From the NCBI GenBank assembly GCA_000824845.1, contig CCNC01000186.1:1-64000 (forward strand): a DNA stretch of 64,000 nucleotides. Reading direction: 5' to 3'. Positions 9,096 through 17,424 of the stretch are shown in pieces (position 1 is the stretch's first letter; each line of letters begins with the position of its first letter). The notes under the pieces are model-generated. The model made no database searches. It was not told where the DNA came from and was given only the letters and a program-made list of their open reading frames with translations. The translations under genes were made by a program, and so were the position numbers. The DNA is from Mesorhizobium sp. ORS 3359. GTDB taxonomy: Bacteria > Pseudomonadota > Alphaproteobacteria > Rhizobiales > Rhizobiaceae.

Positions 9096-9189
9096 CAAGT
9101 TCTCCGGTCCCGGTTGCGCGACGATAGGCAAGGTTCGCTGGCGAGGCAAAGTGATTTGTTCGGCATTTTCGAGGCGCGTCTGGAACAAG

Positions 9190-9744
9190 CTAGCCGGCCT
9201 CGATGAACCGGATGACCGTTTCGCCGTAATTGCGTTCGTCGATTACCGAAAAACCGGCGCCCGGCTCGAACGGCGCCGATGCCGCCTCCTCGACGACGCA
9301 GAGCGCGCCGGGCAGAAGCCAGCCGCCGTCCCTGGCGGAGCGCAGCGCCCGTTCGCCGAGACCTTTGCCATAGGGGGGATCGGCAAAGATCAGGCCAAAG
9401 GGCGAGATCGTTCCGACTTCGCCGAGATGCGTGGCGTCGCGGCGGAAGATTTTTGTGCGGCCGGTGAGCCCGTAGGCTTCGACATTCTCGCGGATCAGGC
9501 CGCGCCCCTCGGTCGATTCCTCGATGAAGACGCAGTAGGAGGCGCCGCGCGACAAAGCCTCCAGCCCGAGCGCGCCCGTGCCGGCGAAGAGGTCGAGCAC
9601 ACGGCCGCCCTCGAGCTTGTCGGCGTAGCGATGCGCCAGGACGTTGAACACCGCCTCGCGGGTGCGGTCGGTGGTCGGGCGAATGGCATTGCTTTTCGGC
9701 GTCGCCAGAGGACGCCCGCGGAACTCACCGCCGACGATCCGCAT
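9190..9744 (-). CDS. rsmD: 16S rRNA (guanine966-N2)-methyltransferase RsmD
   Basis: The protein (184 aa) starts MRIVGGEFRGRPLATPKS, the usual RsmD opening. It has the SAM-binding segment VLDLFAGTGALGLEALSRGA and the catalytic DPPYGKG motif near residue 120. It methylates N2 of G966 in 16S rRNA within the 30S subunit. I chose ATG at 9744 because it begins the conserved family sequence; the frame is open further upstream inside rluB but reads as low-complexity sequence. The first 20 bases overlap the end of rluB, so both rRNA-modification genes are coupled. Confidence 0.95.
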   Translation of the reverse strand: MRIVGGEFRGRPLATPKSNAIRPTTDRTREAVFNVLAHRYADKLEGGRVLDLFAGTGALGLEALSRGASYCVFIEESTEGRGLIRENVEAYGLTGRTKIFRRDATHLGEVGTISPFGLIFADPPYGKGLGERALRSARDGGWLLPGALCVVEEAASAPFEPGAGFSVIDERNYGETVIRFIEAG

Positions 9745-11680
9745 CGCCGCCCCTCTTCGGACCACGCGGCCTGTTGCCGCCATCGCCTTCGGGGCGCTCG
9801 CCACGGGGCTTGCCGAACGGCTTCGAGCCCGGCTTGCCCTTGCCGCCCGGCTTGTAGGATGCCTTACGCGCTTTCGCCTCGGCGGCCCTGGCGGCGTCGG
9901 CTTCCGCCCTGCCCTTGCCGATCGGCCGGGCGCCCGGCGCCATCCAGACATTGGCCTTGCGCTGGCCCGGCGGCTCGATCGGCCGCTGCTCGCGCTCGGA
10001 TTTCTTGCCGCGGGGCTTGTCGCCAAAGCCGCCGCGCGGCTTGTCGCCGAAGCCGCCGCGATCGGATTTCGCGCCGCGCTCGCCAAATGCCCTGTCCGGT
10101 TTGGTCGAGAGCTTGCTCAGCGCCTCATCGCGGCTGTCCTCGCGGCGCTTGCGCGCCTTGATCAGCCCGCCCTCGCCGATCGGCCGACGGTCGCCGTCGC
10201 GCGTGAATTTCGGCCGGTCGGCTTCCTCGCGGCGCGGACCACCGCCGCGCACCGGCTTGTTGGAGAAAGGCTTCTGGATCTCGGCGTCGAAATTGGCGCC
10301 GGATTCCTCGATCAGCCGTTCGCCGAGCTGCTCGCGCAGCACCCGGCCCTTGATCTCCAGCACATGGCCCTCGGGCAGGTCCTCCAGCTGGAAGGGGCCA
10401 TAGGAGATGCGGATCAGCCGCGTCACATCGAGACCAAGCGCGCCAAGGATGTTCTTCACCTCGCGGTTCTTGCCTTCGCGCAGGCCCAGCGTCAGCCATG
10501 CATTGGTGCCCTGCTCGCGGTCGAGCGAGGCTTCGATCGACCCGTAGAAGACGCCGTCGACGGCGATGCCCTCACGCAAGCCGGCCAAGGCGCTCTCCTC
10601 GACCTTGCCGTGGACGCGCGCGCGATAGCGCCGCAGCCAGCCGGTGGCCGGCAGTTCGAGCACGCGCGACAGCCCGCCGTCATTGGTGAGCAGCAGCAGG
10701 CCTTCGGTGTTGATGTCGAGGCGGCCGATCGTCATCAGGCGCGGCAGGTCGGGCGGCAGCACGTCGAAGACGGTCTTGCGGCCTTCCGGATCGCGGTTGG
10801 TGGTGACGACGCCAGCCGGCTTGTGGAACAGGAACAGGCGCGTGCGCTCAATCGGCGGGATCTCGGTGCCGTCGAGATGGATGACGTCGGTGGCGCTGAC
10901 GTTGAAGGCCGGCGAATCCAGCACCTTGCCGTTGACCTTGACGCGGCCGGCCGCGATCAGTTCCTCGGCGTCGCGGCGTGAGGCGATGCCTGCACGCGCC
11001 AGCCGCTTGGCGATGCGCTCGCCGGCCTCCGGCGCGGCTTCCGAAGGACGCGGGCGCGGCCTGAAGCCACCCTCGGGCTCTCCCGCGCCGCGCGGACGAT
11101 CGCTGAAATCGCGCTTCGGCCGGTCGGCAAAGTCGCGTGCAGGGCGGTCGCCGAAGTCGCGCTTGGGACGGTCGAAACGGCGTTCGCCACGCTCGCCTTC
11201 AGGGGCCACCGGCCGGTCACCGCGTGGCGTATAGGGCTTGCGGCCTTCGCGCTTCTCGAAGGGCCTGCCGTCGCGCGGCGGGCCCTTGCGGAACGGTCGG
11301 TCGCCGCGCTCCGCGCCGTCGCCCATTTCACGCGGCTTGTAGCTGCGCTTGAAATCGGGGGCCGGGCGCTCGCCTTTGGCGCTCATCGGCCGGTCACCGC
11401 GTGGCGCAAAGGGCTTGCGGCCTTCGCGCTTCTCGAAGGGCTTACCGTCACGCGGCGGATCTTTGCGGAACGGCCGGTCGCCACGTTCCGCGCCTGCTTC
11501 GCGCGGCCCCGTCTCACGCGGCTGGTAGCGCTTGAAGTTGCGCTCGCCTTCGGCAGCCATCGGCCGCTCGCGTTTTGCGAACGGCTTCTTGGCGCCGTGG
11601 GCCGGCTTGTCGTCGCGCGGGCCCGCCGGTTTCGAGCCGCCCTTGCGCGGCCCGCGTGGAGATTTCTTATCGTCGTCCAT
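9725..11680 (-). CDS. rluB: 23S rRNA pseudouridine synthase, RluB/RsuA family, with long disordered tails
   Basis: The protein (651 aa) is about twice the usual family length. The core contains an S4 RNA-binding domain from about residue 217 (RLARAGIASRRDAEELIAAG) and a pseudouridine synthase domain with the catalytic Asp in GRLDINTEGLLLLTN near 322. RluB modifies U2605 of 23S rRNA; RsuA-type activity on 16S rRNA is the alternative. On both sides are Arg/Lys/Pro/Gly/Asp-rich tails of low complexity, likely disordered RNA-binding regions. The N-terminal tail has a tandem duplication of 59 codons (units containing RGDRPFRK and KPFEKREGRKP). It overlaps rsmD by 20 bases. Confidence 0.92.
   Translation of the reverse strand: MDDDKKSPRGPRKGGSKPAGPRDDKPAHGAKKPFAKRERPMAAEGERNFKRYQPRETGPREAGAERGDRPFRKDPPRDGKPFEKREGRKPFAPRGDRPMSAKGERPAPDFKRSYKPREMGDGAERGDRPFRKGPPRDGRPFEKREGRKPYTPRGDRPVAPEGERGERRFDRPKRDFGDRPARDFADRPKRDFSDRPRGAGEPEGGFRPRPRPSEAAPEAGERIAKRLARAGIASRRDAEELIAAGRVKVNGKVLDSPAFNVSATDVIHLDGTEIPPIERTRLFLFHKPAGVVTTNRDPEGRKTVFDVLPPDLPRLMTIGRLDINTEGLLLLTNDGGLSRVLELPATGWLRRYRARVHGKVEESALAGLREGIAVDGVFYGSIEASLDREQGTNAWLTLGLREGKNREVKNILGALGLDVTRLIRISYGPFQLEDLPEGHVLEIKGRVLREQLGERLIEESGANFDAEIQKPFSNKPVRGGGPRREEADRPKFTRDGDRRPIGEGGLIKARKRREDSRDEALSKLSTKPDRAFGERGAKSDRGGFGDKPRGGFGDKPRGKKSEREQRPIEPPGQRKANVWMAPGARPIGKGRAEADAARAAEAKARKASYKPGGKGKPGSKPFGKPRGERPEGDGGNRPRGPKRGGDADRRR
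11211..11500. repeat. Tandem 177-bp repeat within rluB
   Basis: Bases 11214-11328 recur at 11391-11505 with few changes, an offset of exactly 177 bases (59 codons). The two encoded copies contain RGDRPFRK, PPRDG and FEKREGRKP, so the duplication keeps frame. Confidence 0.8.
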
Positions 11681-11860
11681 TACTTTGCTCGTCTTTGCCT
11701 GCTACAGCGCCGCGCGCCCTTTCGGACGCCCAACGCAGGCAGTGTCATCTTGATTTTGCGCATCCGGCGGCGCGGCAAAAACCGATTCCGGTTTTCAGGG
11801 TCTCGCGCTAGATAACAGGATCGCTCTCGGGTGGCGAGGAGTAATCGGGATGGAAACCGC

Positions 11861-12322
11861 TTGAAACGACCGGATTTCATGGCCTTGGCGCTTGAAGAGG
11901 CCGAGGCGGCCGCCCGCCGCGGCGAAGTGCCGGTCGGCGCGGTGATCGTCAGCGGCAACACGGTGATCGCGAAAGCCGGCAACCGTACCCGCGAATTTGC
12001 CGATCCGACCGCGCATGCCGAGATGCTGGTGATCCGCGAGGCCTGCCGGAAGCTCGCCAGCGAGCGGCTCACCGGCCACGATCTTTATGTGACGCTGGAG
12101 CCCTGCGCCATGTGCGCCGGCGCCATCTCCTTCGCCAGGCTGCGGCGGCTCTATTTCGGCGCCGCCGACGAGAAAGGCGGCGCGGTGGTCAACGGCACGC
12201 GCTTCTTCGCGTCGCCCATCTGCCACCACGCGCCGGACATCTATCCGAGCATCGGCGAGAGCGCCGCCGCCCTCATCCTCAAGGACTTTTTCCGCGGGAA
12301 GCGAAATGGCGGTGAATGGTGA
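11861..12322 (+). CDS. tadA: tRNA adenosine(34) deaminase TadA
   Basis: This zinc enzyme converts A34 to inosine in tRNA-Arg(ACG). The cytidine-deaminase fold motifs are present: HAE at residues 52-54 (zinc His and catalytic Glu) and PCAMC with Cys82 and Cys85. From TTG at 11861 the product is 153 aa (MKRPDFMALALEEAE), the usual length. A GTG at 11831 or ATG at 11879 are alternatives. GAGGAG at 11836 precedes an ATG at 11850 that encodes only META and stops on the TGA overlapping this TTG, a possible tiny leader. The last codons lie inside an inverted repeat shared with the convergent neighbour. Confidence 0.93.
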   Translation: MKRPDFMALALEEAEAAARRGEVPVGAVIVSGNTVIAKAGNRTREFADPTAHAEMLVIREACRKLASERLTGHDLYVTLEPCAMCAGAISFARLRRLYFGAADEKGGAVVNGTRFFASPICHHAPDIYPSIGESAAALILKDFFRGKRNGGEW

Positions 12323-12371
12323 ATGGTGAAGAAACTAGCGAGTAGTGATCTATTCACTATTCACTATTCAC
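12312..12371. terminator. Inverted repeat spanning both convergent gene ends
   Basis: Left arm 12312-12330 (three GTGAATG/GTGAA units) and right arm 12353-12371 (TTCACTAT units) are 19 bases each, with two differences that are G:U pairs in RNA, around a 22-base loop. The stop codons of tadA (12320-12322) and of the opposing lipoprotein gene (12368-12370) lie inside the arms. It could end transcription from both sides, but there is no clear U-tract. Confidence 0.5.
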
Positions 12372-13042
12372 AGCCCCAGCCAGTCGAACCAGCCGCCCTT
12401 CTTGCCTTCCGCCTGTGCCTTGAGGCGGCGCTCCTTCTTGTACTCGTCCTCGCCAAGTTCGTTCTGCGGCGCGGCATCGGAGGGCTGGCGATAGGCAAGC
12501 GGCGGCTCGCTCAGATATTTGCGAGTGGTCGGGTCGCCCTGCTTCTGCTCGGCAAGCCGGCGCTGGATCTCGGCGGTGCGCGTAGCGCTGGAATCATCGG
12601 GCGACCAGCGTGGCGGGTGGCTGGAGGCCGAGTCGGCCATCGCCTTCTTCACAGACGCGGGATCGGTCTGGACATCCTCGACGGCTTCCGGCTGGTAATT
12701 CGGATCGTTCTGGTGGGCGGTGGCGTCGGCGCGGATGCGGGCGCGGCGCGCCTCGGGCGATTCGGGCCACTCGGTGCTCGCCGTCTCGATGCTTTCCTGC
12801 GGCGGCGGCAGGCTTTGCTTCTGCCCGGGCGCGGGTTTCACCAGGTCAGGGCGCGGCTTGTAGTCGATCGGAGTGCGACGCTTCGGCGTGATCGAGGCAG
12901 CGCCCGAAACGTCGTCGAAGAGCTGCGCGGCTGCCGTCTTGTCGGTTCCGTAGGTCGGCGAGCTCATGCAGCCCGACAAGGCGATGGCCGATACCACAAG
13001 CGGCGCCACCAGCGCGGCGCGCGCGAACGTTCTGTCGGTCAT
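12368..13042 (-). CDS. Hypothetical lipoprotein
   Basis: The predicted protein (224 aa) starts at ATG 13042, preceded by GGGAC; an in-frame upstream extension to 13093 is less likely. The signal region ends in a lipobox LSGC with the acylated Cys near residue 25 (AIALSGCMSS). The rest is hydrophilic, rich in Pro, Asp, Glu and Lys, without a fold I recognise, and ends in KKGGWFDWLGL, a short amphipathic aromatic tail. It should sit in the periplasm anchored to a membrane. It lies between ileS and tadA and is on the same strand as ileS, 190 bases downstream. Function unknown. Confidence 0.8.
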   Translation of the reverse strand: MTDRTFARAALVAPLVVSAIALSGCMSSPTYGTDKTAAAQLFDDVSGAASITPKRRTPIDYKPRPDLVKPAPGQKQSLPPPQESIETASTEWPESPEARRARIRADATAHQNDPNYQPEAVEDVQTDPASVKKAMADSASSHPPRWSPDDSSATRTAEIQRRLAEQKQGDPTTRKYLSEPPLAYRQPSDAAPQNELGEDEYKKERRLKAQAEGKKGGWFDWLGL

Positions 13043-13190
13043 GCCAAAAAGTCCCACTCTAACTGCCTTTCGGTCGCCACCGGCCAAGGGCACGGTCCCC
13101 TTATTCCCCGCACTTGCGACGGAAATCCGGCGACAATTTGTCTGCCGGAGTGTCGCGTGTTTACCTCAACCACTTGTTAAGGGCAACGCA

Positions 13191-13211
13191 CGGGCGGATA
13201 TGGGCCGCCCG
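13191..13211 (-). terminator. Weak hairpin after ileS
   Basis: CGGGCGG (13191-13197) pairs with CCGCCCG (13205-13211) around a 7-base loop, 22 bases past the ileS stop. No U-run follows, so intrinsic termination is doubtful. Confidence 0.3.
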
Positions 13212-13232
13212 GCGTCGCACTTTTGCACCGGC

Positions 13233-16211
13233 TTATAAGCGCCCAAGCGCCTTGAGCTCGTGCAGCACGGCCGCGTCGCGGGCCGAGACATCCGGGAATT
13301 CCGGGTCCTGCCCGACATCGGCGGTGTAGCGCCAGGAGCGCGCGCATTTGGTGAGACCGCGATCCTCGGCTTTCTCCACCACCACCGCCACGCCCTTGAC
13401 GTCGTCGAGCGTGAACGCGCCCTCCGGCGCCTTGCCACGCTTGATGACGAGGTCGCTGGTGATCGCCATCTCGGCCATGTCGACATCGGCGATAGCCGCT
13501 TCCAGCGCGGCGTCGTCCAGCGTCACCACCGGCACCGCCTCGAGCGAAGAGCCGATCAGCTTTTCGGCGCGCGCAATCTCCAGCGCGCCGGTCACGACGC
13601 GGCGCACCTGCCTCACCTTGCGCCATTTCTCGGCCAGCGCCTCGTTGCGCCAGTTCTGCGGGATCTCCGGGAACTGGTCGAGATGCACCGAGACCGCTTC
13701 CGGATGGCGGTCGAGCCAAGCTTCCTCGGTGGTGAAGGGCAGCATCGGCGCCAGCCATTTCACCAGGCATTCGAAGAGATGGCGCACCACCTGGACGGCC
13801 GCGCGGCGGCGCAGGCTCGACGGCCCGTCACAGTAAAGCGCGTCCTTGCGGATATCGAAATAGAATGCCGAAAGCTCTACCACCATGAAGTCGAGCAGCG
13901 CGCGGGTGATGCGCTTGAACTCGAACGCGTCGTAGCCCTGGCGCACCACTTCGTCCAACTCGGACAGCCGGTGCAGCATCAGCCGCTCCAGCTCCGGCAT
14001 GGCCTCGACCGGTACGTCCTTGCCGTCGTCATGGGCGAGCGTGCCCAGCATCCAGCGGATGGTGTTCCTGAGCTTGCGATAGGCGTCGATATTGGTCTGC
14101 AGCACGTTCTTGCCGAGCCGCTGGTCTTCCCAATAATCGGTCGTCACCACCCAGAGCCGCAGGATATCGGCGCCAGACTGCTTTATCACGTCCTGCGGCA
14201 CCACCGTGTTACCGAGCGATTTCGACATCTTGCGGCCTTCCTCATCCATGGTGAAGCCATGGGTGATGACCGCCTCATAAGGCGCCCTGCCCCTCGTGCC
14301 GCAGCTTTCGAGCAGCGAGGAATGGAACCAGCCGCGATGCTGGTCGGAGCCCTCGAGATAGACGTCGGCCGGCCATTTGAGGTCCGGACGGTCTTCCAGC
14401 GTGAAAACATGGGTCGAGCCGGAATCGAACCAGACGTCCAGGATGTCCATCACCTGGTGCCATTTCGAGGCATCGTGATTGCCGAGGAAACGTTCCTTGG
14501 CGCCGTCGGCGAACCAGGCGTCGGCGCCCTCCTTCTCGAAAGCCTCCATGATGCGCCGGTTGACGGCCTCGTCCTTCAGCACATTGCCGTCCTCGTCGGC
14601 GAAGACGGCGATCGGCACGCCCCAGGCGCGCTGGCGCGAAAGCACCCAGTCGGGGCGCTCCTCGATCATGGCGCGGATGCGGTTCTGGCCGGCCGCCGGC
14701 ACGAAACGCGTGTCGTCGATCGCCTTCAGCGCGCGGCTGCGCAGCGTCGTGCCGTCGCCGAGGTCCTTGTCCATATAGACGAACCATTGCGGTGTGTTGC
14801 GGAAGATGACCGGCTTCTTCGAGCGCCAGGAATGCGGATAGCTGTGCTTCAACCGGCCGCGCGCGAAGAGCGCATTGCGCTTGATCAGCTCATCGATGAC
14901 CGCCTGGTTGGCGTTGCCCTTCTTGCCGTTGTCGTCGATGACACGCGCGGCGCCGCCTTCGCGTCCCGGGCCGAAGCCCGGCGCGTCCTTGGTGAAGAAG
15001 CCGGCGTCGTCGACCGTGAACGGGATCGTGGTGTCGACGCCGCGTGCCCGAAGGTCGGCGGCCGCCTCCATCCACGCGTCGAAGTCCTCGCGGCCATGGC
15101 CGGGCGCGGTGTGGACGAAGCCGGTGCCGGCGTCATCGGTGACATGCTCGCCGGCAACCATCGGCACCGGGAACTCATAGCCGCCGCCGAGACCCTTGAA
15201 AGGATGCGAAAGCGTAAGCTTCCCAAGCTGTTCGGCCGAGACGCTGTGAAGCCTGTTCAACGTGACCTTGGCCTTGGCGGCGCAGTCCTCGGCCAAGGCA
15301 TCGGCAAAGATCAGCTTCTCGCCGGGCTGCGGGCCGAAGGCGTTCTCGGCCGCCGTCACCTCATAGAGGCCATAGCCGATGCGGGGCGAATAGCTGACGG
15401 CACGGTTGCCGGGGATTGTCCAGGGCGTGGTCGTCCAGATCACGACATGCGCCTCGACGAGATCGAGCGCGGTGTCGTCCAGCGCCGGCGCCGCGCCGGC
15501 GACCGGCTGGGCGAGGCTCGCGACCGGGAACTTCACCCAGATCGTGTCGCTCTCATAATCCTGATACTCGACCTCGGCTTCGGCGAGCGCGGTGCGCTCG
15601 ACCACGCTCCACATCACAGGCTTTGAGCCGCGGTAGAGCTGCCCCGACATGGCGAATTTCAGCAGCTCGCCGGCGATGCGCGCCTCGGCATGGTAGGCCA
15701 TCGTCGTGTAGGGGTTGTCGAAATCGCCGATGACGCCCAGGCGCTGGAACTCTGAGCCCTGCACCTTGATCCAATTGGCCGCGAAGTCGCGGCATTCCCT
15801 GCGGAACTCGTTGACCGGCACCTCGTCCTTGTTCTTGCCCTTGGCGCGATACTGCTCCTCGATCTTCCACTCGATCGGCAGGCCGTGGCAGTCCCAGCCC
15901 GGCACGTAGTTGGCGTCGTAGCCGCGCATCTGGAACGAGCGGTTGATGACGTCCTTGAGGATCTTGTTCAGCGCATGACCGATGTGGATGTTGCCATTGG
16001 CGTAGGGCGGTCCGTCGTGCAGCACGAATTTCTCGCGGCCGGCGGCCTCCTCGCGCAGCTTTCTGTAAAGGTCCATGTCCTGCCAGCGCTTGACAAGGCC
16101 GGGCTCCTTCTCGGGCAGGCCGGCGCGCATCGGGAAATCCGTCTGCGGCAAATAAAGCGTCTTGGAATAGTCGATGGTTTCAACAGCGTCGGTCATTGGG
16201 GTGTCGGTCAT
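13233..16211 (-). CDS. ileS: Isoleucyl-tRNA synthetase
   Basis: The class I aminoacyl-tRNA synthetase, 992 aa, charges tRNA-Ile in the cytosol. The HIGH motif is at residues 76-79 (NGNIHIGHALNK) and KMSKSLGN near 660; the CP1 editing domain lies between them (GTGFVHTAPGHGREDF). The C-terminal anticodon-binding domain begins around WMLGTLAHDD. The C-terminus lacks an obvious Cys4 zinc finger, ending SARDAAVLHELKALGRL. Start ATG 16211; a second ATG at 16196 is in frame. The gene is flanked by a palindromic repeat upstream and a weak hairpin downstream. Confidence 0.97.
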   Translation of the reverse strand: MTDTPMTDAVETIDYSKTLYLPQTDFPMRAGLPEKEPGLVKRWQDMDLYRKLREEAAGREKFVLHDGPPYANGNIHIGHALNKILKDVINRSFQMRGYDANYVPGWDCHGLPIEWKIEEQYRAKGKNKDEVPVNEFRRECRDFAANWIKVQGSEFQRLGVIGDFDNPYTTMAYHAEARIAGELLKFAMSGQLYRGSKPVMWSVVERTALAEAEVEYQDYESDTIWVKFPVASLAQPVAGAAPALDDTALDLVEAHVVIWTTTPWTIPGNRAVSYSPRIGYGLYEVTAAENAFGPQPGEKLIFADALAEDCAAKAKVTLNRLHSVSAEQLGKLTLSHPFKGLGGGYEFPVPMVAGEHVTDDAGTGFVHTAPGHGREDFDAWMEAAADLRARGVDTTIPFTVDDAGFFTKDAPGFGPGREGGAARVIDDNGKKGNANQAVIDELIKRNALFARGRLKHSYPHSWRSKKPVIFRNTPQWFVYMDKDLGDGTTLRSRALKAIDDTRFVPAAGQNRIRAMIEERPDWVLSRQRAWGVPIAVFADEDGNVLKDEAVNRRIMEAFEKEGADAWFADGAKERFLGNHDASKWHQVMDILDVWFDSGSTHVFTLEDRPDLKWPADVYLEGSDQHRGWFHSSLLESCGTRGRAPYEAVITHGFTMDEEGRKMSKSLGNTVVPQDVIKQSGADILRLWVVTTDYWEDQRLGKNVLQTNIDAYRKLRNTIRWMLGTLAHDDGKDVPVEAMPELERLMLHRLSELDEVVRQGYDAFEFKRITRALLDFMVVELSAFYFDIRKDALYCDGPSSLRRRAAVQVVRHLFECLVKWLAPMLPFTTEEAWLDRHPEAVSVHLDQFPEIPQNWRNEALAEKWRKVRQVRRVVTGALEIARAEKLIGSSLEAVPVVTLDDAALEAAIADVDMAEMAITSDLVIKRGKAPEGAFTLDDVKGVAVVVEKAEDRGLTKCARSWRYTADVGQDPEFPDVSARDAAVLHELKALGRL

Positions 16212-16516
16212 TGATCTGCCATCTGCGTTGCCCGGCGGGCGGAAAGCCCGGGCGTTGAAGTCTTAGCTGACGCATATCGCTTTCCCAAAACCGGAGCCCA
16301 CTTTTGGGCGATATGCATTGATATTCTTGAAAAAGCGCGAGGGGCGCGCGAAAACTCCCGGCGGCTCCAGCGGCGCTCAGGCCGCCCGGAACACCGGGCC
16401 CGTAATTCGTATCGCGATCGCGAAAAGGCGCGAAAAGCTCATCATGGCGTGGCTTTTAGCGGATGGCGCGGCAGGAATAAAGCGCGGAATTCAAGGCATG
16501 AAGCCGGTTTCGCGGC
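16212..16516. other. Intergenic region between ileS and the MipA-like gene
   Basis: This 305-base gap holds the inverted repeat at 16272-16316 (listed separately). Apart from that I see no convincing gene or RNA; a 69-codon open frame here has no ribosome site and no recognisable sequence. Confidence 0.5.
16272..16316. repeat. Rhizobial-type intergenic palindrome
   Basis: GCATATCG (16272-16279) pairs with CGATATGC (16309-16316), and inside them CCCAAAA (16284-16290) pairs with TTTTGGG (16302-16308). The nested palindrome with CCCAAAACCG and CCACTTTTGGG resembles repeats scattered between genes in Rhizobiales (general knowledge). It could also shape ileS leader RNA. Confidence 0.6.
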
Positions 16517-17320
16517 CTACATGGTGAAATTAAAGCGATAGGTGGTCGAGACACCGAAGGTCCACTGGTTGCGGTCGCCGCGTTCCTTGACCAGGCTGGA
16601 ATCGGCAGCCGGCCCCATCAGGCGCGAATATTCGGTGAAGACGCTGGCCGTCATCGGCTCGGTCACCTTCCAGGTGATCGCGCCGCCGAGGCCCGCCGAT
16701 TTCACACCGCCGCCCGGATGGTATTCGCTCAGGCCCGAGGCGGCTGCCTCGGTGGCGTTGACGCCGTAATAGGCTTCGAAATAGTTGGACGAGGCGAAGG
16801 TCACGCGCGGGCCGCCGGAGATACGCACACTGGGCGTGATGTCGTAGAACGCGTCGGCCGCGATGTCGGCAACGAAGCCGTTGTGGGAGCGGACGCCATG
16901 TCGCAACTCGGCGCGGGCGCGCAGCCAATCCAACGGATAGAACTCGAAGAAGCCGCCAAGCTCACCGCCGAAGCGCACCGGGTCGAGACCCTGAAGTTCG
17001 TCCTTGCTGGTGCGATGGAAGAGGAACTTGCCGGTCAGGCCGGCGCGAACAGAACCGTCGTCGATAAGCGCCAGCGAGATGTTGTCGTTGCGCGAGGTGA
17101 AGCGCGCCTCAGGACCGACCTTGCCGAGCGAGATGATCGGCTGGGCGCTGAACATGTATTTCTTGCCGCCCTCGAAATTCGGCGCGACGAGGCCGGTGGC
17201 GCCGAGCGTCAGGTACCAGTCGCCGGATATCCAGCTGCCCTCGCCCGCCTCGGCGATAGACGCAGTGAACAGACCTATGGCGACGGCCAGCGGAATCGTC
17301 CCGACAATACGCATAGTCAC
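16517..17320 (-). CDS. MipA/OmpV-family outer-membrane protein
   Basis: The product, 267 aa, has a signal peptide (IPLAVAIGLFTASIAEA, cleavage near residue 25) and alternating amphipathic beta strands, with the MipA/OmpV pattern of repeated aromatic strand ends (PNFEGGKKYMFSAQPIISL, near the N-terminus). It ends FGVSTTYRFNFTM, near a typical outer-membrane beta-barrel terminal strand. MipA was named as a scaffold for murein hydrolases; many members are simple porin-like barrels of unknown role. ATG at 17320 follows AGGGGTGA. An 8-bp inverted repeat (17334-17341 with 17352-17359) stands just upstream of the ribosome site. Confidence 0.85.
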   Translation of the reverse strand: MTMRIVGTIPLAVAIGLFTASIAEAGEGSWISGDWYLTLGATGLVAPNFEGGKKYMFSAQPIISLGKVGPEARFTSRNDNISLALIDDGSVRAGLTGKFLFHRTSKDELQGLDPVRFGGELGGFFEFYPLDWLRARAELRHGVRSHNGFVADIAADAFYDITPSVRISGGPRVTFASSNYFEAYYGVNATEAAASGLSEYHPGGGVKSAGLGGAITWKVTEPMTASVFTEYSRLMGPAADSSLVKERGDRNQWTFGVSTTYRFNFTM

Positions 17321-17424
17321 CCCTTACGCGAAACGCGCCGGCAAGACTATCCGCCGGCGCCCAAGCCATGCCGTGCGTTCGGTAAAATTTGATTTAAAAT
17401 CGCAACGTCCGACTGAAAGGCCAA

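Noticed and set aside
11778..11795. AAAACCG/CGGTTTT inverted repeat before tadA
   Set aside because: It is only 7 bp with a 4-base loop in a divergent promoter gap; no position or conservation argument supports a call.
13260..15626. 788-codon plus-strand frame
   Set aside because: It is the antisense shadow of ileS produced by high GC content; no recognisable protein features.
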